From Fidelibacterota bacterium (lineage in GTDB: Bacteria > Fidelibacterota > Marinisomatia > SCGC-AAA003-L08 > D37C17): a stretch of DNA of 25,889 nt. A program made the translations under genes and the position numbers. Positions 7,665-14,833 of the stretch are shown here, piece after piece. The stretch spans positions 1 through 25,889 of the forward strand of contig JABHHG010000208.1 of the NCBI GenBank assembly GCA_018671635.1. The letters are read 5' to 3'. How positions within the stretch are numbered: the stretch's first letter is position 1; the number at the start of each line of letters is the position of its first letter. The notes under the pieces are model-generated. The model worked only from the letters and a program-made list of their open reading frames with translations. It made no database searches and was not told the DNA's origin.

Positions 7665-8996
7665 TTAATTTTTCATTTCTGATGATGACAATCGATTATC
7701 TTTCGATGCACGCAACAAATCTTGTATTTCTGTAAATTCTGGATCTAACTTTAAAGCAATATTCCAATTCATAGTTGCTCGTTGAAAATCCCCCAATCGA
7801 TAATAAATAGAACCTCGTCTTGCATATGCCAATGCAATATTAGGATTAACCTCAATGGCCATATCAATCTCTGTCAATGCTTCGCGAAATTCTTCGGCAT
7901 AAAAGTATCGTAATGCACGAGAGATATGTCGCATAATAATATTATTATTAGCTTTATCTATTTGCCGCTCCAAATGGAAAACTCTACTAGAATCCATCAA
8001 TATGGCCATTTTTTGCTGTAAAAATAAATTTTTATTATATAAATTTTTATTCTCATAAAATGCAACTGCTATAGAGTCACGTAATGAATTTATGAGGGTC
8101 ACTACATTTTGATCTTCTGAATCTCCCAGTGCTGTAGATACATACGCATCAAAAGGGGATTCAGCGAACTCAACCTTTTTTTCACTAAATAAATTGGGAA
8201 CATCAAATGTAATCCCAAGGCTTATTGCAGGAGCATTAGGTTGTAAATCTTTTTTTTCTGAACCTGTTCTTGATTCTGTTGCAAATTCACTTAAATTTTC
8301 AAAATGTGTCATTCCAAAATTAACTGTAAAGCTACTTGAAACGGGTAATTTTGCGCCAGCATTAATTCCTTGTCCATCATATTCCATTAGCAAATCAAGG
8401 CCACCATTTTTTTGAAAATATGGTGTCTTTAGTTGAAAACCTAAGAACCCACTATAATTAATAGAGCTAGCATTAAAGGAGGTGTGTGGGTCATAACCAA
8501 GCTTCCCCGTTCCACCCCCAAAATGGATAGATAGATCGTAATTATCAAAATTGCTATGATTAGTAAAAACGGTAAAAAATGACATATCGTTAATTTGAAT
8601 TACACTATTACCATCACGCTTATACAGAAAATCTTGTATTCCTGATGAAATCATTACATCACCATATTTAAATATTGTTTTTTGTATATGAAACCCAGCT
8701 TCTTTCATTGAATTTGGAGATGCAAGTGAAGTTGCTGATAACCCAATATTATACCCTGATTTAGTTTGAAATTTCAATGCAAACCCACCGCTATACAGCC
8801 TATAGTCACTCGAAAAATTTAATACCTCACCACCAACATCAATTGTAAATAAATTTGGAGAACCCTTCTCAAATGCCATGCTTGGAATTTGCATCATAGT
8901 ACCTGGTCGTGAAAATGCAACTCGGGAATTAGAAAATGAAATCGTTATAATACTTAGTAAGCTGATAATGATTTTTAAACTCAATTTGTAATTCAT
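7665..8996 (-). CDS. Outer-membrane barrel protein with C-terminal TPR domain
   Basis: 443 residues. Residues 1-22 are a signal peptide. From about 25 to 270 the sequence alternates polar and aromatic/hydrophobic residues with many Gly and Tyr/Phe turns (for example GGFALKFQTKSGYNIGLSATSL), as in an FCB-type transmembrane beta barrel. After a linker, residues 354-385 and 388-421 are two clear TPR motifs (FREALTEIDMAIEVNPN; RRGSIYYRLGDFQRATMNW). The TPR part would lie in the periplasm. The exact barrel family is not recognised. It sits directly upstream of motA (11 bp) and 4 bp after the TPR gene, so it is very likely a component of the same machine, perhaps its outer-membrane terminus. Ribosome site weak; coupling to the upstream gene is likely. 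Confidence 0.7.
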   Translation of the reverse strand: MNYKLSLKIIISLLSIITISFSNSRVAFSRPGTMMQIPSMAFEKGSPNLFTIDVGGEVLNFSSDYRLYSGGFALKFQTKSGYNIGLSATSLASPNSMKEAGFHIQKTIFKYGDVMISSGIQDFLYKRDGNSVIQINDMSFFTVFTNHSNFDNYDLSIHFGGGTGKLGYDPHTSFNASSINYSGFLGFQLKTPYFQKNGGLDLLMEYDGQGINAGAKLPVSSSFTVNFGMTHFENLSEFATESRTGSEKKDLQPNAPAISLGITFDVPNLFSEKKVEFAESPFDAYVSTALGDSEDQNVVTLINSLRDSIAVAFYENKNLYNKNLFLQQKMAILMDSSRVFHLERQIDKANNNIIMRHISRALRYFYAEEFREALTEIDMAIEVNPNIALAYARRGSIYYRLGDFQRATMNWNIALKLDPEFTEIQDLLRASKDNRLSSSEMKN

Positions 8997-9000
8997 TGAA

Positions 9001-9654
9001 TTAACGTTTTAAAACTCTAACTTGTAATTTTGCGATATTTTGATATTCACTAGTTGGGTGATTCTCAATGATTTTATTAAATGCATGCAATGCTGTTTCC
9101 TTATTTCCCACTTCTGTTGATGACATTCCTAATAAAAACAATAATTCATCATTTAGATCATATTCTTGATTATCTGTTAGCATATTAATAATTCGACTAT
9201 ATTGGCCTAAATTGAATAATGCATCTGCATGTAATTTCATTAATCGGATTTTTTGTTTCTCTGTTAGCTTCGTAAAATCAACCATTTCTAGTAATTTTAT
9301 GGCTTCAACATATCGTCCTGAAGTGAAATATTTATTACCTAATTTATATTGTTCTAAATAATTCAATGTTGTGAAGTCTTGGGTGAATCGATTTTTCGTG
9401 ATTTCACCACCTCTCTTTAATTCTACATTGACAATTTTAGGATTCACATGACGCTTAGTTAGCGCTGCATATTTTTTATCTACAATTTCAGAAACAACCT
9501 TTGAATTTACTTTCACTGCAGATTGTGATTGTGAATCTATTTTTACCCCTAAATCCCACAAATAAACAGAATCATCAGCCATTGCTAATGTGCAAAATAA
9601 AAATAAACAAGCTCCTATTATGTTCAAATAATATAAATTCTTCATCTTAATCAT
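9001..9654 (-). CDS. Exported TPR protein of the motor operon
   Basis: 217 residues with a signal peptide (about 1-26, ending near CTLAMA|DD) and a C-terminal helical repeat region (about 95-205) containing three TPR-like units: YKLGNKYFTSGRYVEAIKLL, HADALFNLGQYSRIINML and LGMSSTEVGNKETALHAFNKII. It resembles the periplasmic TPR proteins of the YbgF/BamD style but has no recognisable specific family. The first ATG overlaps the preceding gene by 8 bp; a second ATG three codons later (9645) could equally be used. Its place between the lipoprotein and the barrel-TPR gene suggests it is a periplasmic scaffold in the same assembly. Confidence 0.7.
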   Translation of the reverse strand: MIKMKNLYYLNIIGACLFLFCTLAMADDSVYLWDLGVKIDSQSQSAVKVNSKVVSEIVDKKYAALTKRHVNPKIVNVELKRGGEITKNRFTQDFTTLNYLEQYKLGNKYFTSGRYVEAIKLLEMVDFTKLTEKQKIRLMKLHADALFNLGQYSRIINMLTDNQEYDLNDELLFLLGMSSTEVGNKETALHAFNKIIENHPTSEYQNIAKLQVRVLKR

Positions 9655-10597
9655 ATTGTTCCCAATCTAGTGTATAAGAATAACCAATAAATGCACCCGT
9701 TGATTTTGGAACGACTAGTTCAAATTCTGCTACTGCACCAGGTAAAATACTAGAATCAGAGGTAATCCCTGTCTTAAAGGTATAATAGGTTCCCCGAGTA
9801 AAAGCAGTGAGGGTTTCAGTATCACCATGCCAATTTTTTCTAAACGTAACATTTATTTTAGCAAAATCTGCACGTTGTGCACCAACATTTTTTACTTCCC
9901 CTCTCAATATTGTATTTCCCGATTTATCTTTCTTCTCTTGAATACTACCCATCAAAATCAACTGTGCCGACTGATTTTGTTTTCTTCTTTCGATGATATT
10001 AATTCCTGACTCATCATTTTCATCTAATACTTCTACCACTTCCATTTGGTCCGGAGATAAAGAATTGGCACCACTTGATTCATCACCATCTTCACCTTCA
10101 ATAATATTCTCAATTACGCGAACAATCGTGCTTCTATCAATAATAAGTTTGCCAATAAGCGTTTCAACTTTGACAACATCCCTATCTTGAAAGAGGATTT
10201 TACCATAAACTGAACTTCCGTTGCTCAAAATAATTTCTTTATTATAAACTGAAAAGGGATTCCCCCAAATTTGGGATTTTGCCCGTAATTCACGAACATT
10301 TGCATTATAATGCTCTAATTCAGCTTTGAGTTTTCTCACTTCAAGATTCAATTCATCCAAAGGCATTTCACCCACTTGAATTTGGGTTTCATTTCCGAGT
10401 ACTGAACTTTCAATAGCATCCTCTTCAGAATCAGAAATCCCCTCAGAAGCATTTTCTACATCTTCTGAAGAGGATATTATCTCTGAATTATCTACACTTT
10501 CTCCTTCAGCATCCAAGTCTTTGCTGAGGAAACTACAATTATTTAACAAAAATGGCAGTAAGAAACATGCCATTACAATAAAGCGTCTAGAAATCAT
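9647..10597 (-). CDS. Putative lipoprotein, first gene of the motor operon
   Basis: 316 residues. The N-terminus (ISRRFIVMACFLLPFLLNNC) looks like a lipoprotein signal, with Cys21 the possible lipidated residue, although the -1 Asn is unusual for a lipobox. Then an acidic Ser/Glu-rich linker (25-75), a short coiled coil (80-108), a small beta domain (120-162: EIILSNGSSVYGKILF and LIGKLIIDRSTIVRVI), another acidic linker, and a C-terminal beta-sandwich like the FxLYD family (about 230-300: LRGEVKNVGAQRADFAKINVTF and ILPGAVAEFELVVP). Ribosome site GGAAGG 8 bases before the ATG. As the first gene of the operon, with a long flexible linker, it could tether the complex to the outer membrane or cell wall. 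The precise function is unknown. Confidence 0.65.
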   Translation of the reverse strand: MISRRFIVMACFLLPFLLNNCSFLSKDLDAEGESVDNSEIISSSEDVENASEGISDSEEDAIESSVLGNETQIQVGEMPLDELNLEVRKLKAELEHYNANVRELRAKSQIWGNPFSVYNKEIILSNGSSVYGKILFQDRDVVKVETLIGKLIIDRSTIVRVIENIIEGEDGDESSGANSLSPDQMEVVEVLDENDESGINIIERRKQNQSAQLILMGSIQEKKDKSGNTILRGEVKNVGAQRADFAKINVTFRKNWHGDTETLTAFTRGTYYTFKTGITSDSSILPGAVAEFELVVPKSTGAFIGYSYTLDWEQYD

Positions 10598-10624
10598 AGA
10601 CGAAACCTTCCATTAGTGTGTTTG

Positions 10625-10660
10625 AAATCACATTATAAGAGTATTTTGGGTAAAAAAATA
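10625..10660 (-). promoter_or_regulatory. Candidate promoter of the motor operon
   Basis: On the - strand a perfect TATAAT (+ strand 10632-10637) lies about 35 bases upstream of the lipoprotein ATG, giving a leader of roughly 28 bases. The -35 position (10655-10660, TATTTT) is poor, so only the -10 is convincing. It is the only good promoter-like element upstream of the seven-gene run. Confidence 0.4.
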
Positions 10661-10763
10661 TTAACTTTCTCCTCATATTCCAAGACATTTCTTCTCTATT
10701 TACTTCTTTTTTTTCTTGTGCTCAGTCAAACTAAACCACTATATATTGTGTACTTAGATGAAA

Positions 10764-10791
10764 TTGTTAATGCTGTTTGAGAACTTATAAA
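10764..10791 (+). promoter_or_regulatory. Candidate promoter of panDBC
   Basis: TTGTTA (10764-10769), a 16-base spacer and TATAAA (10786-10791) would start transcription near 10798, about 33 bases before the inferred panD start. An alternative pair, TTGTGC (10716-10721) and TATATA (10740-10745) with an 18-base spacer, lies further up. The 233-base stretch 10598-10830 holds only these divergent promoters as far as I can see. Confidence 0.4.
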
Positions 10792-10830
10792 AATTTTGTA
10801 AATTTCACCTCTGGAAAAAGGAAAATTCTA

Positions 10831-11208
10831 TTGATTTTAAATATGCTTAAATGTAAAATTCATCGAGCAACGGTAACAGAAGCTGACCTCCATTATGTTG
10901 GTTCTATTACTATCGATGAAGATTTGATGGATGCTGCAGGTCTTCTTGAATATGAAAGGATTCATGTTTTGGATATTACCAACGGGAATCGTCTTGAAAC
11001 CTATGTAATTAAAGGTACAAGGGGTTCTGGATGTATTTGTATAAATGGCGCTGCTGCTCACCTCATCAATAAAAATGATTTAGTCATTATCGTTGCATAT
11101 TGTCAGCTTACTGATATTGAAGTTGATGATCATGTCCCTACTGTAGTTCATGTTGACGAAACCAATAAGATTGTTTCATTGGCTACATCAGAACTTGCCG
11201 TTAATTAA
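10831..11208 (+). CDS. panD: Aspartate 1-decarboxylase
   Basis: PanD makes beta-alanine from L-aspartate for pantothenate synthesis and is processed into a pyruvoyl enzyme. The sequence has KIHRATVTEADLHYVGSITID with the Gly-Ser self-cleavage site, the NGRL-like turn (TNGNRLETYVIKG) and NGAAAHL. I chose the TTG at 10831: AAAAAGGA (10815-10822) lies 8 bases before it, the protein then begins Met-Ile-Leu-Asn-Met-Leu-Lys, matching the length of the E. coli N-terminus (Met-Ile-Arg-Thr-Met-Leu-Gln), and the cleavage serine becomes residue 25 as in E. coli. The ATG at 10843 is the alternative. The product is then 125 residues, normal for the family. First gene of panD-panB-panC, 6 bp before panB. 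Confidence 0.93.
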   Translation: MILNMLKCKIHRATVTEADLHYVGSITIDEDLMDAAGLLEYERIHVLDITNGNRLETYVIKGTRGSGCICINGAAAHLINKNDLVIIVAYCQLTDIEVDDHVPTVVHVDETNKIVSLATSELAVN

Positions 11209-11214
11209 TTTCCG

Positions 11215-12054
11215 ATGAAAAAAATTACCATTGATACTATTCGTAGCCTTAAGGGAGCAAATTCTGCTTTTGCTACACTTACGGCTTATGATTTTACTTC
11301 TGCAAAATTAGTCGACCAAGCGGGAATCCCCCTTATTCTTGTAGGTGATAGTGCTGCCATGGTTGTGTATGGTTATGATACAACTATCCCCGTATCTATG
11401 GACGAAATGATTTTTTTAGTGGGTTCGGTTACACGAGGAGCTGAAACCGCATTGGTGGTAGCAGACATGCCTTTTATGTCATATCAAGTATCCGTTGAAA
11501 ATGCCATCTTTAATGCAGGACGATTTGTTAAAGAAGCCAATGCACAAGCCGTCAAACTTGAAGGTGGCGTGAACAGTGCGGATCATATAACTGGAATAGT
11601 TAATGCAGGAATTCCAGTAATGGCACACATAGGATTAACGCCTCAATCTTTTCATCAAATGTCTGGATACAAAGTTCAGGGTAAAACTAAATCTACTGCT
11701 GAACAATTGATTGAAGATGCCGTAGCCGTTGAAGCTGCCGGAGCATTTTCAGTTGTGTTAGAAGGGATCCCTTCTGAATTGGCAAAAATTGTTACTGAAA
11801 CCGTTTCAATTCCAACCGTTGGCATTGGCGCTGGTCCTTATTGTGATGGTCAAATACAGGTATTTCACGATATTTTAGGGCTCTTTGGAACCTTTGTTCC
11901 TAAGCATACTAAACAATATTCAAAATTAGGTGAAAATATTGTGGATACCATTTCACAATATCGTGCTGACGTTGAAACCGGAAAATTTCCAGAAGCAAAA
12001 CATTCTGCACATCTAAAAGAAGAAATAATCAACGCTATACGTTCCGGTTCATGA
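11215..12054 (+). CDS. panB: 3-methyl-2-oxobutanoate hydroxymethyltransferase
   Basis: PanB transfers a hydroxymethyl group from 5,10-methylene-tetrahydrofolate to 2-oxoisovalerate, giving ketopantoate. 279 residues, slightly longer than usual (about 264). Family motifs: TAYDFTSAKLVDQAGI, VGDSAAMVVYGYDTTIPVSMDEM (metal-binding Asp), ADMPFMSYQ, VKLEGG, MAHIGLTPQS, EGIP and GIGAGPYCDGQIQVFHDILGL. The short C-terminal extension is Lys/Glu-rich. It overlaps panC by 4 bp (ATGA), so the two are translationally coupled. Confidence 0.97.
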   Translation: MKKITIDTIRSLKGANSAFATLTAYDFTSAKLVDQAGIPLILVGDSAAMVVYGYDTTIPVSMDEMIFLVGSVTRGAETALVVADMPFMSYQVSVENAIFNAGRFVKEANAQAVKLEGGVNSADHITGIVNAGIPVMAHIGLTPQSFHQMSGYKVQGKTKSTAEQLIEDAVAVEAAGAFSVVLEGIPSELAKIVTETVSIPTVGIGAGPYCDGQIQVFHDILGLFGTFVPKHTKQYSKLGENIVDTISQYRADVETGKFPEAKHSAHLKEEIINAIRSGS

Positions 12055-12893
12055 GAACCATTACAACGCTTTCTGAATTCAAACAATTTCGAGATAGCCT
12101 TTCAGGAACCATCGGCTTTGTTCCCACAATGGGCGCCCTTCATGAGGGACATTTATCTTTGGTCAATAAATCAAATCATACCTGTGATTATACAATCGTA
12201 AGTATATTTGTAAATCCTACACAATTTACTCAAAACGAAGATTTAAGCACCTATCCCAAACCTTTAGAAAAAGATTCGACTTTACTAAAAGCATTTAAAG
12301 TAGATGCGATTTTTTTACCCACCAATGAAATTATGTATCCAGAAGGATTTTCTACTTTTGTTAATGAAGAGATTCTTTCACGCGAGTTAGAGGGGAAGAG
12401 TCGACCTTCATTTTTTAAGGGGGTTACCACAATTGTAGCAAAGCTATTCAACATCGTAAATCCCACTCATACGTTTTTCGGAGAAAAAGATGCTCAACAA
12501 TTACGCGTCATTCAAAAAATGGTGAGTGATTTAAACTCTTCTATCCAAATTATTTCATGCTCCACTGTGCGAGAAAAAAGTGGATTAGCAATGAGTTCAC
12601 GAAATGAATATTTATCAGCAGAATCCAGACAATCTGCATACATTATTTATAAAGGCTTAAAGCACGGACTTTCACTTTTAAAAAATGGTGAGCGAAATCC
12701 AGATGTAATTAGAGAAGAAATAACTAAAATATTTCAACTTGAACCCCTTGCAAAAGTTGATTATATTTCTATTTCAGATAATATTTCATTAGAAGAAATT
12801 AATGGAGAAATAGCTGGAGATATTCTGATAAGTACCGCAGTTTATATTGATGATATACGGCTAATTGATAATATCACTTACTCATCTGATTGA
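12051..12893 (+). CDS. panC: Pantothenate synthetase
   Basis: PanC joins pantoate and beta-alanine with ATP to make pantothenate. 280 residues, normal length. Nucleotidyltransferase motifs are present: VPTMGALHEGHLSLV (HIGH-like), FVNPTQF, FGEKDAQQLRVIQKMV and the KMSKS-like MSSRNEYLS. With PanD and PanB it supplies the pathway to pantothenate apart from ketopantoate reductase, which is not in this window. Its 3' end runs 16 bp into the opposite-strand remnant of nadB. Confidence 0.97.
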   Translation: MRTITTLSEFKQFRDSLSGTIGFVPTMGALHEGHLSLVNKSNHTCDYTIVSIFVNPTQFTQNEDLSTYPKPLEKDSTLLKAFKVDAIFLPTNEIMYPEGFSTFVNEEILSRELEGKSRPSFFKGVTTIVAKLFNIVNPTHTFFGEKDAQQLRVIQKMVSDLNSSIQIISCSTVREKSGLAMSSRNEYLSAESRQSAYIIYKGLKHGLSLLKNGERNPDVIREEITKIFQLEPLAKVDYISISDNISLEEINGEIAGDILISTAVYIDDIRLIDNITYSSD

Positions 12894-13352
12894 ATAAAAT
12901 GAGTGCCTTGGCTATCACGAGATTCGATGGCTGCAGATACCAATGCATTGGCCGTTTGAACTCCATTTCGTAAGCCAATAATTTCGGGTGTATTTCTAGA
13001 AAATAATCATCACCATCTTGCATCACACTTGCATCTTTACCTGAAAAATAACCCCAAACTAATGCCTCTAAAAGCGATGTGCTGGCTAATCGATTTGCAC
13101 CATGAGCTCCTGTGCACGCAACTTCCCAACAATGACCGGTACCCGCATCCAAAAAAAATTTAACTTTTCTGGGGAATCATCTAAACCCTTATAAACAATG
13201 CCGCCCTGTATGTGGGGAGTATTGCTACTTTTTAACTCATTTGTTTTGGTTATAATGGTAACTTTTTTACCTTCATCGGCCGCAGTTAATGCAGCCGTTG
13301 CCCCAGCAAGTCCAGTGCCTATGACTAATATTTCAGTTTATTTCGCGTCCAC
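12878..13352 (-). pseudogene. nadB: Remnant of L-aspartate oxidase
   Basis: NadB oxidises aspartate to iminoaspartate, the first step of quinolinate synthesis; intact proteins have about 500-540 residues, but only about 475 bp remain. The likely GTG start (13352) shares a base with the nadC stop, and codon 5 is TAA (13338-13340). After it the frame reads EILVIGTGLAGATAALTAADEGKK, the FAD-binding Rossmann start, and SSNTPHIQGGIVYKG. At a run of eight T (13151-13158) the frame shifts to LDAGTGHCWEVACTGAHGA and NRLASTSLLEALVWGY, where the N-terminal part abuts the conserved region from near residue 350; several hundred codons are missing. A further shift near 12990 leads to the normal ending TANALVSAAIESRDSQGTH and a TAA at 12878-12880. 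Several independent lesions make this a pseudogene and not a sequencing error alone. Confidence 0.88.
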
Positions 13353-14212
13353 TACATAAATTCCAGTCGAATATCTTTACTTCTAATTTGGTGAGTGAGT
13401 GCACCAATCGAGATCGCATTTACACCCGTATCTAAATAACCATGAATATTATCTATAGTAATGCCTCCTGAAGCCTCCACAAAAATACTATCACCTCCTG
13501 CAACATTTCTAATTAACTGAATCGCTTCTCTAATTTGATTTGGATGCATATTATCCAGTAAAAAACCATCAACGCCCACAGCTAAGCCCTCACGAATTTG
13601 ATCGAATATATCCACTTCTAATTCGATGGGTAAATTGGTGTCCAACTTTCTAATATTTTGAACCGCAGTGCGTATAGATTCTACTGATTTCAGATGATTA
13701 TCTTTAATTAATACGCCTTCAGAAAGATTCAACCTATGATTATAACCACCCCCGCAAGTGACAGCATATTTTTCTAATAGACGCAATCCTGGTGTGGTTT
13801 TCCGAGTATCCAAAATTTTCACCCCATATGGACGTGCCAATTCCGCATAAACTTTGGCCTGAGTTGCAATGCCACATAGACGTTGAATCAAATTGAGCAT
13901 TACCCGTTCACGAGATAATATGCTGGCTGCCTTACCAATTACTTGTCCAATAACATCTCCCGGCATTAATTCATCACCATCTTTCACGTGGATGTGAACT
14001 GCAGAGTCATCATCGAAACAATGTAAAATTACTTCCTTTCCAGAAAAGACTAAACTTTCAACGGCTTGAATCTCTGCCGTTACTTTTTCATCTGGTGATA
14101 CAGTACCAAGTGTTGTTTTATCACCATCTGGAATATCTTCTTCAAGAAAAAATTTGACTCGCCCTAATACATATTCAGCATCTAATTTAGTAAATTGAGT
14201 ATATTCTATCAA
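13352..14212 (-). CDS. nadC: Nicotinate-nucleotide pyrophosphorylase (quinolinate phosphoribosyltransferase)
   Basis: NadC converts quinolinate and PRPP to nicotinate mononucleotide, CO2 and PPi. 286 residues, normal length and uninterrupted. Motifs: EEDIPDGDKTT, RLCGIATQA, LDTRKTTPGLRLLEKYAVTC, GGGYNHRLNLSEGVLIKDNH, ELEVDIFDQ, DNMHPNQIREA and EASGGITIDNI. It starts with TTG at 14212, overlapping the nadA stop (TTGA), with no in-frame ATG nearby. It lies between the wrecked nadA and nadB genes, so its substrate source is unclear. Confidence 0.95.
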   Translation of the reverse strand: MIEYTQFTKLDAEYVLGRVKFFLEEDIPDGDKTTLGTVSPDEKVTAEIQAVESLVFSGKEVILHCFDDDSAVHIHVKDGDELMPGDVIGQVIGKAASILSRERVMLNLIQRLCGIATQAKVYAELARPYGVKILDTRKTTPGLRLLEKYAVTCGGGYNHRLNLSEGVLIKDNHLKSVESIRTAVQNIRKLDTNLPIELEVDIFDQIREGLAVGVDGFLLDNMHPNQIREAIQLIRNVAGGDSIFVEASGGITIDNIHGYLDTGVNAISIGALTHQIRSKDIRLEFM

Positions 14213-14632
14213 CTGAGTTCCAACATCCTTTCTAATGGTTTTAGTGCAGCTAATCTTTTTTCCTCACTCATATGGATTTGAGGAGAAAGCGTCTCTAAGG
14301 CATTCACCATTTTTTCTAATGTATTCAATCGCATATGTGGACATTCATTGCATGCACATCCATCATTTGATGGAAGTGGGATAAATCGTTTTTGGGGGGG
14401 GTTGCTTTTGCATCTGATGAATTACACCTGGCTCGGTGGCAATAATAAATTCTCGCTTATCACTACCATTTGCATAATTTATTATTGCTGTGGTTGAACC
14501 AATAAAATCTGCCACATCTTGAATATCTGGATCTTGATAATAATGTGCCAAAATAACGGCATTTCGTTGCTTTTTTAATACTTGAATTTTAGAAAATATA
14601 TCATTCATTTTATTGTCAATAATTGGATTCAA
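14209..14632 (-). pseudogene. nadA: Remnant of quinolinate synthase
   Basis: NadA condenses iminoaspartate and dihydroxyacetone phosphate to quinolinate on a 4Fe-4S cluster; normal length is about 310-350 residues. Here about 140 codons remain. The N-terminus AVILAHYYQDPDIQDVADFIG is normal, but ADFIG runs straight into STTAIINYANGSDKREFIIATE, which belongs near residue 230 of the family, so some 190 residues are gone. At a run of eight C (- strand; G run at 14394-14401) the frame shifts, and the rest continues in another frame as RFIPLPSNDGCACNECPHM, then RLNTLEKMVNALETLSPQI, ending at TGA 14209-14211. Only the last of the three cluster cysteines can survive. The start could be TTG 14632 or ATG 14608. 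Confidence 0.88.
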
Positions 14633-14647
14633 ATTTACTTAAGAATC

Positions 14648-14833
14648 TTATTTCATTCCCGTTTTTACTTTCGCCCAATCCAGCAGTCATTTTGCAGGCG
14701 GAAAATAATTAGACAAAATAATCAATCCCGGAATACCAAACATCCGCCCCTGAAAAATGGGAATAAGCTCACCAATTAATCCAATAATCCCTAAAATTAT
14801 TCCTAAAGAAATTTTAAAGGTATGACGAATCAC
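14648..14833 (-). pseudogene. Small PGPGW-like membrane protein gene interrupted by TGA
   Basis: A short frame overlapping the end of the methyltransferase gene (GTG start at 14833) encodes a small membrane protein: FKISLGIILGIIGLIGELIP, then FQGRMFGIPGLIILSNYFPPAK. It resembles the PGPGW family of putative transmembrane proteins. After 48 codons there is TGA (14687-14689), followed in the same frame by LLDWAKVKTGMK and TAA (14648-14650). Related proteins continue with Ala-Lys-Arg-Leu-Leu-Asp-Trp, so the TGA is most simply a CGA (Arg) to TGA change. The shortened product might still be made. Function unknown; identification rests on pattern only. Confidence 0.5.

Noticed and set aside
10777..11208. 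TTG at 10777 as panD start
   Set aside because: It would add 18 residues that PanD proteins do not have, has no ribosome site, and overlaps the best promoter candidate.
14687..14689. TGA as a recoded sense codon or selenocysteine
   Set aside because: TGA is the working stop of several intact genes here, and no selenocysteine family or SECIS-like hairpin is evident; a nonsense change is simpler.
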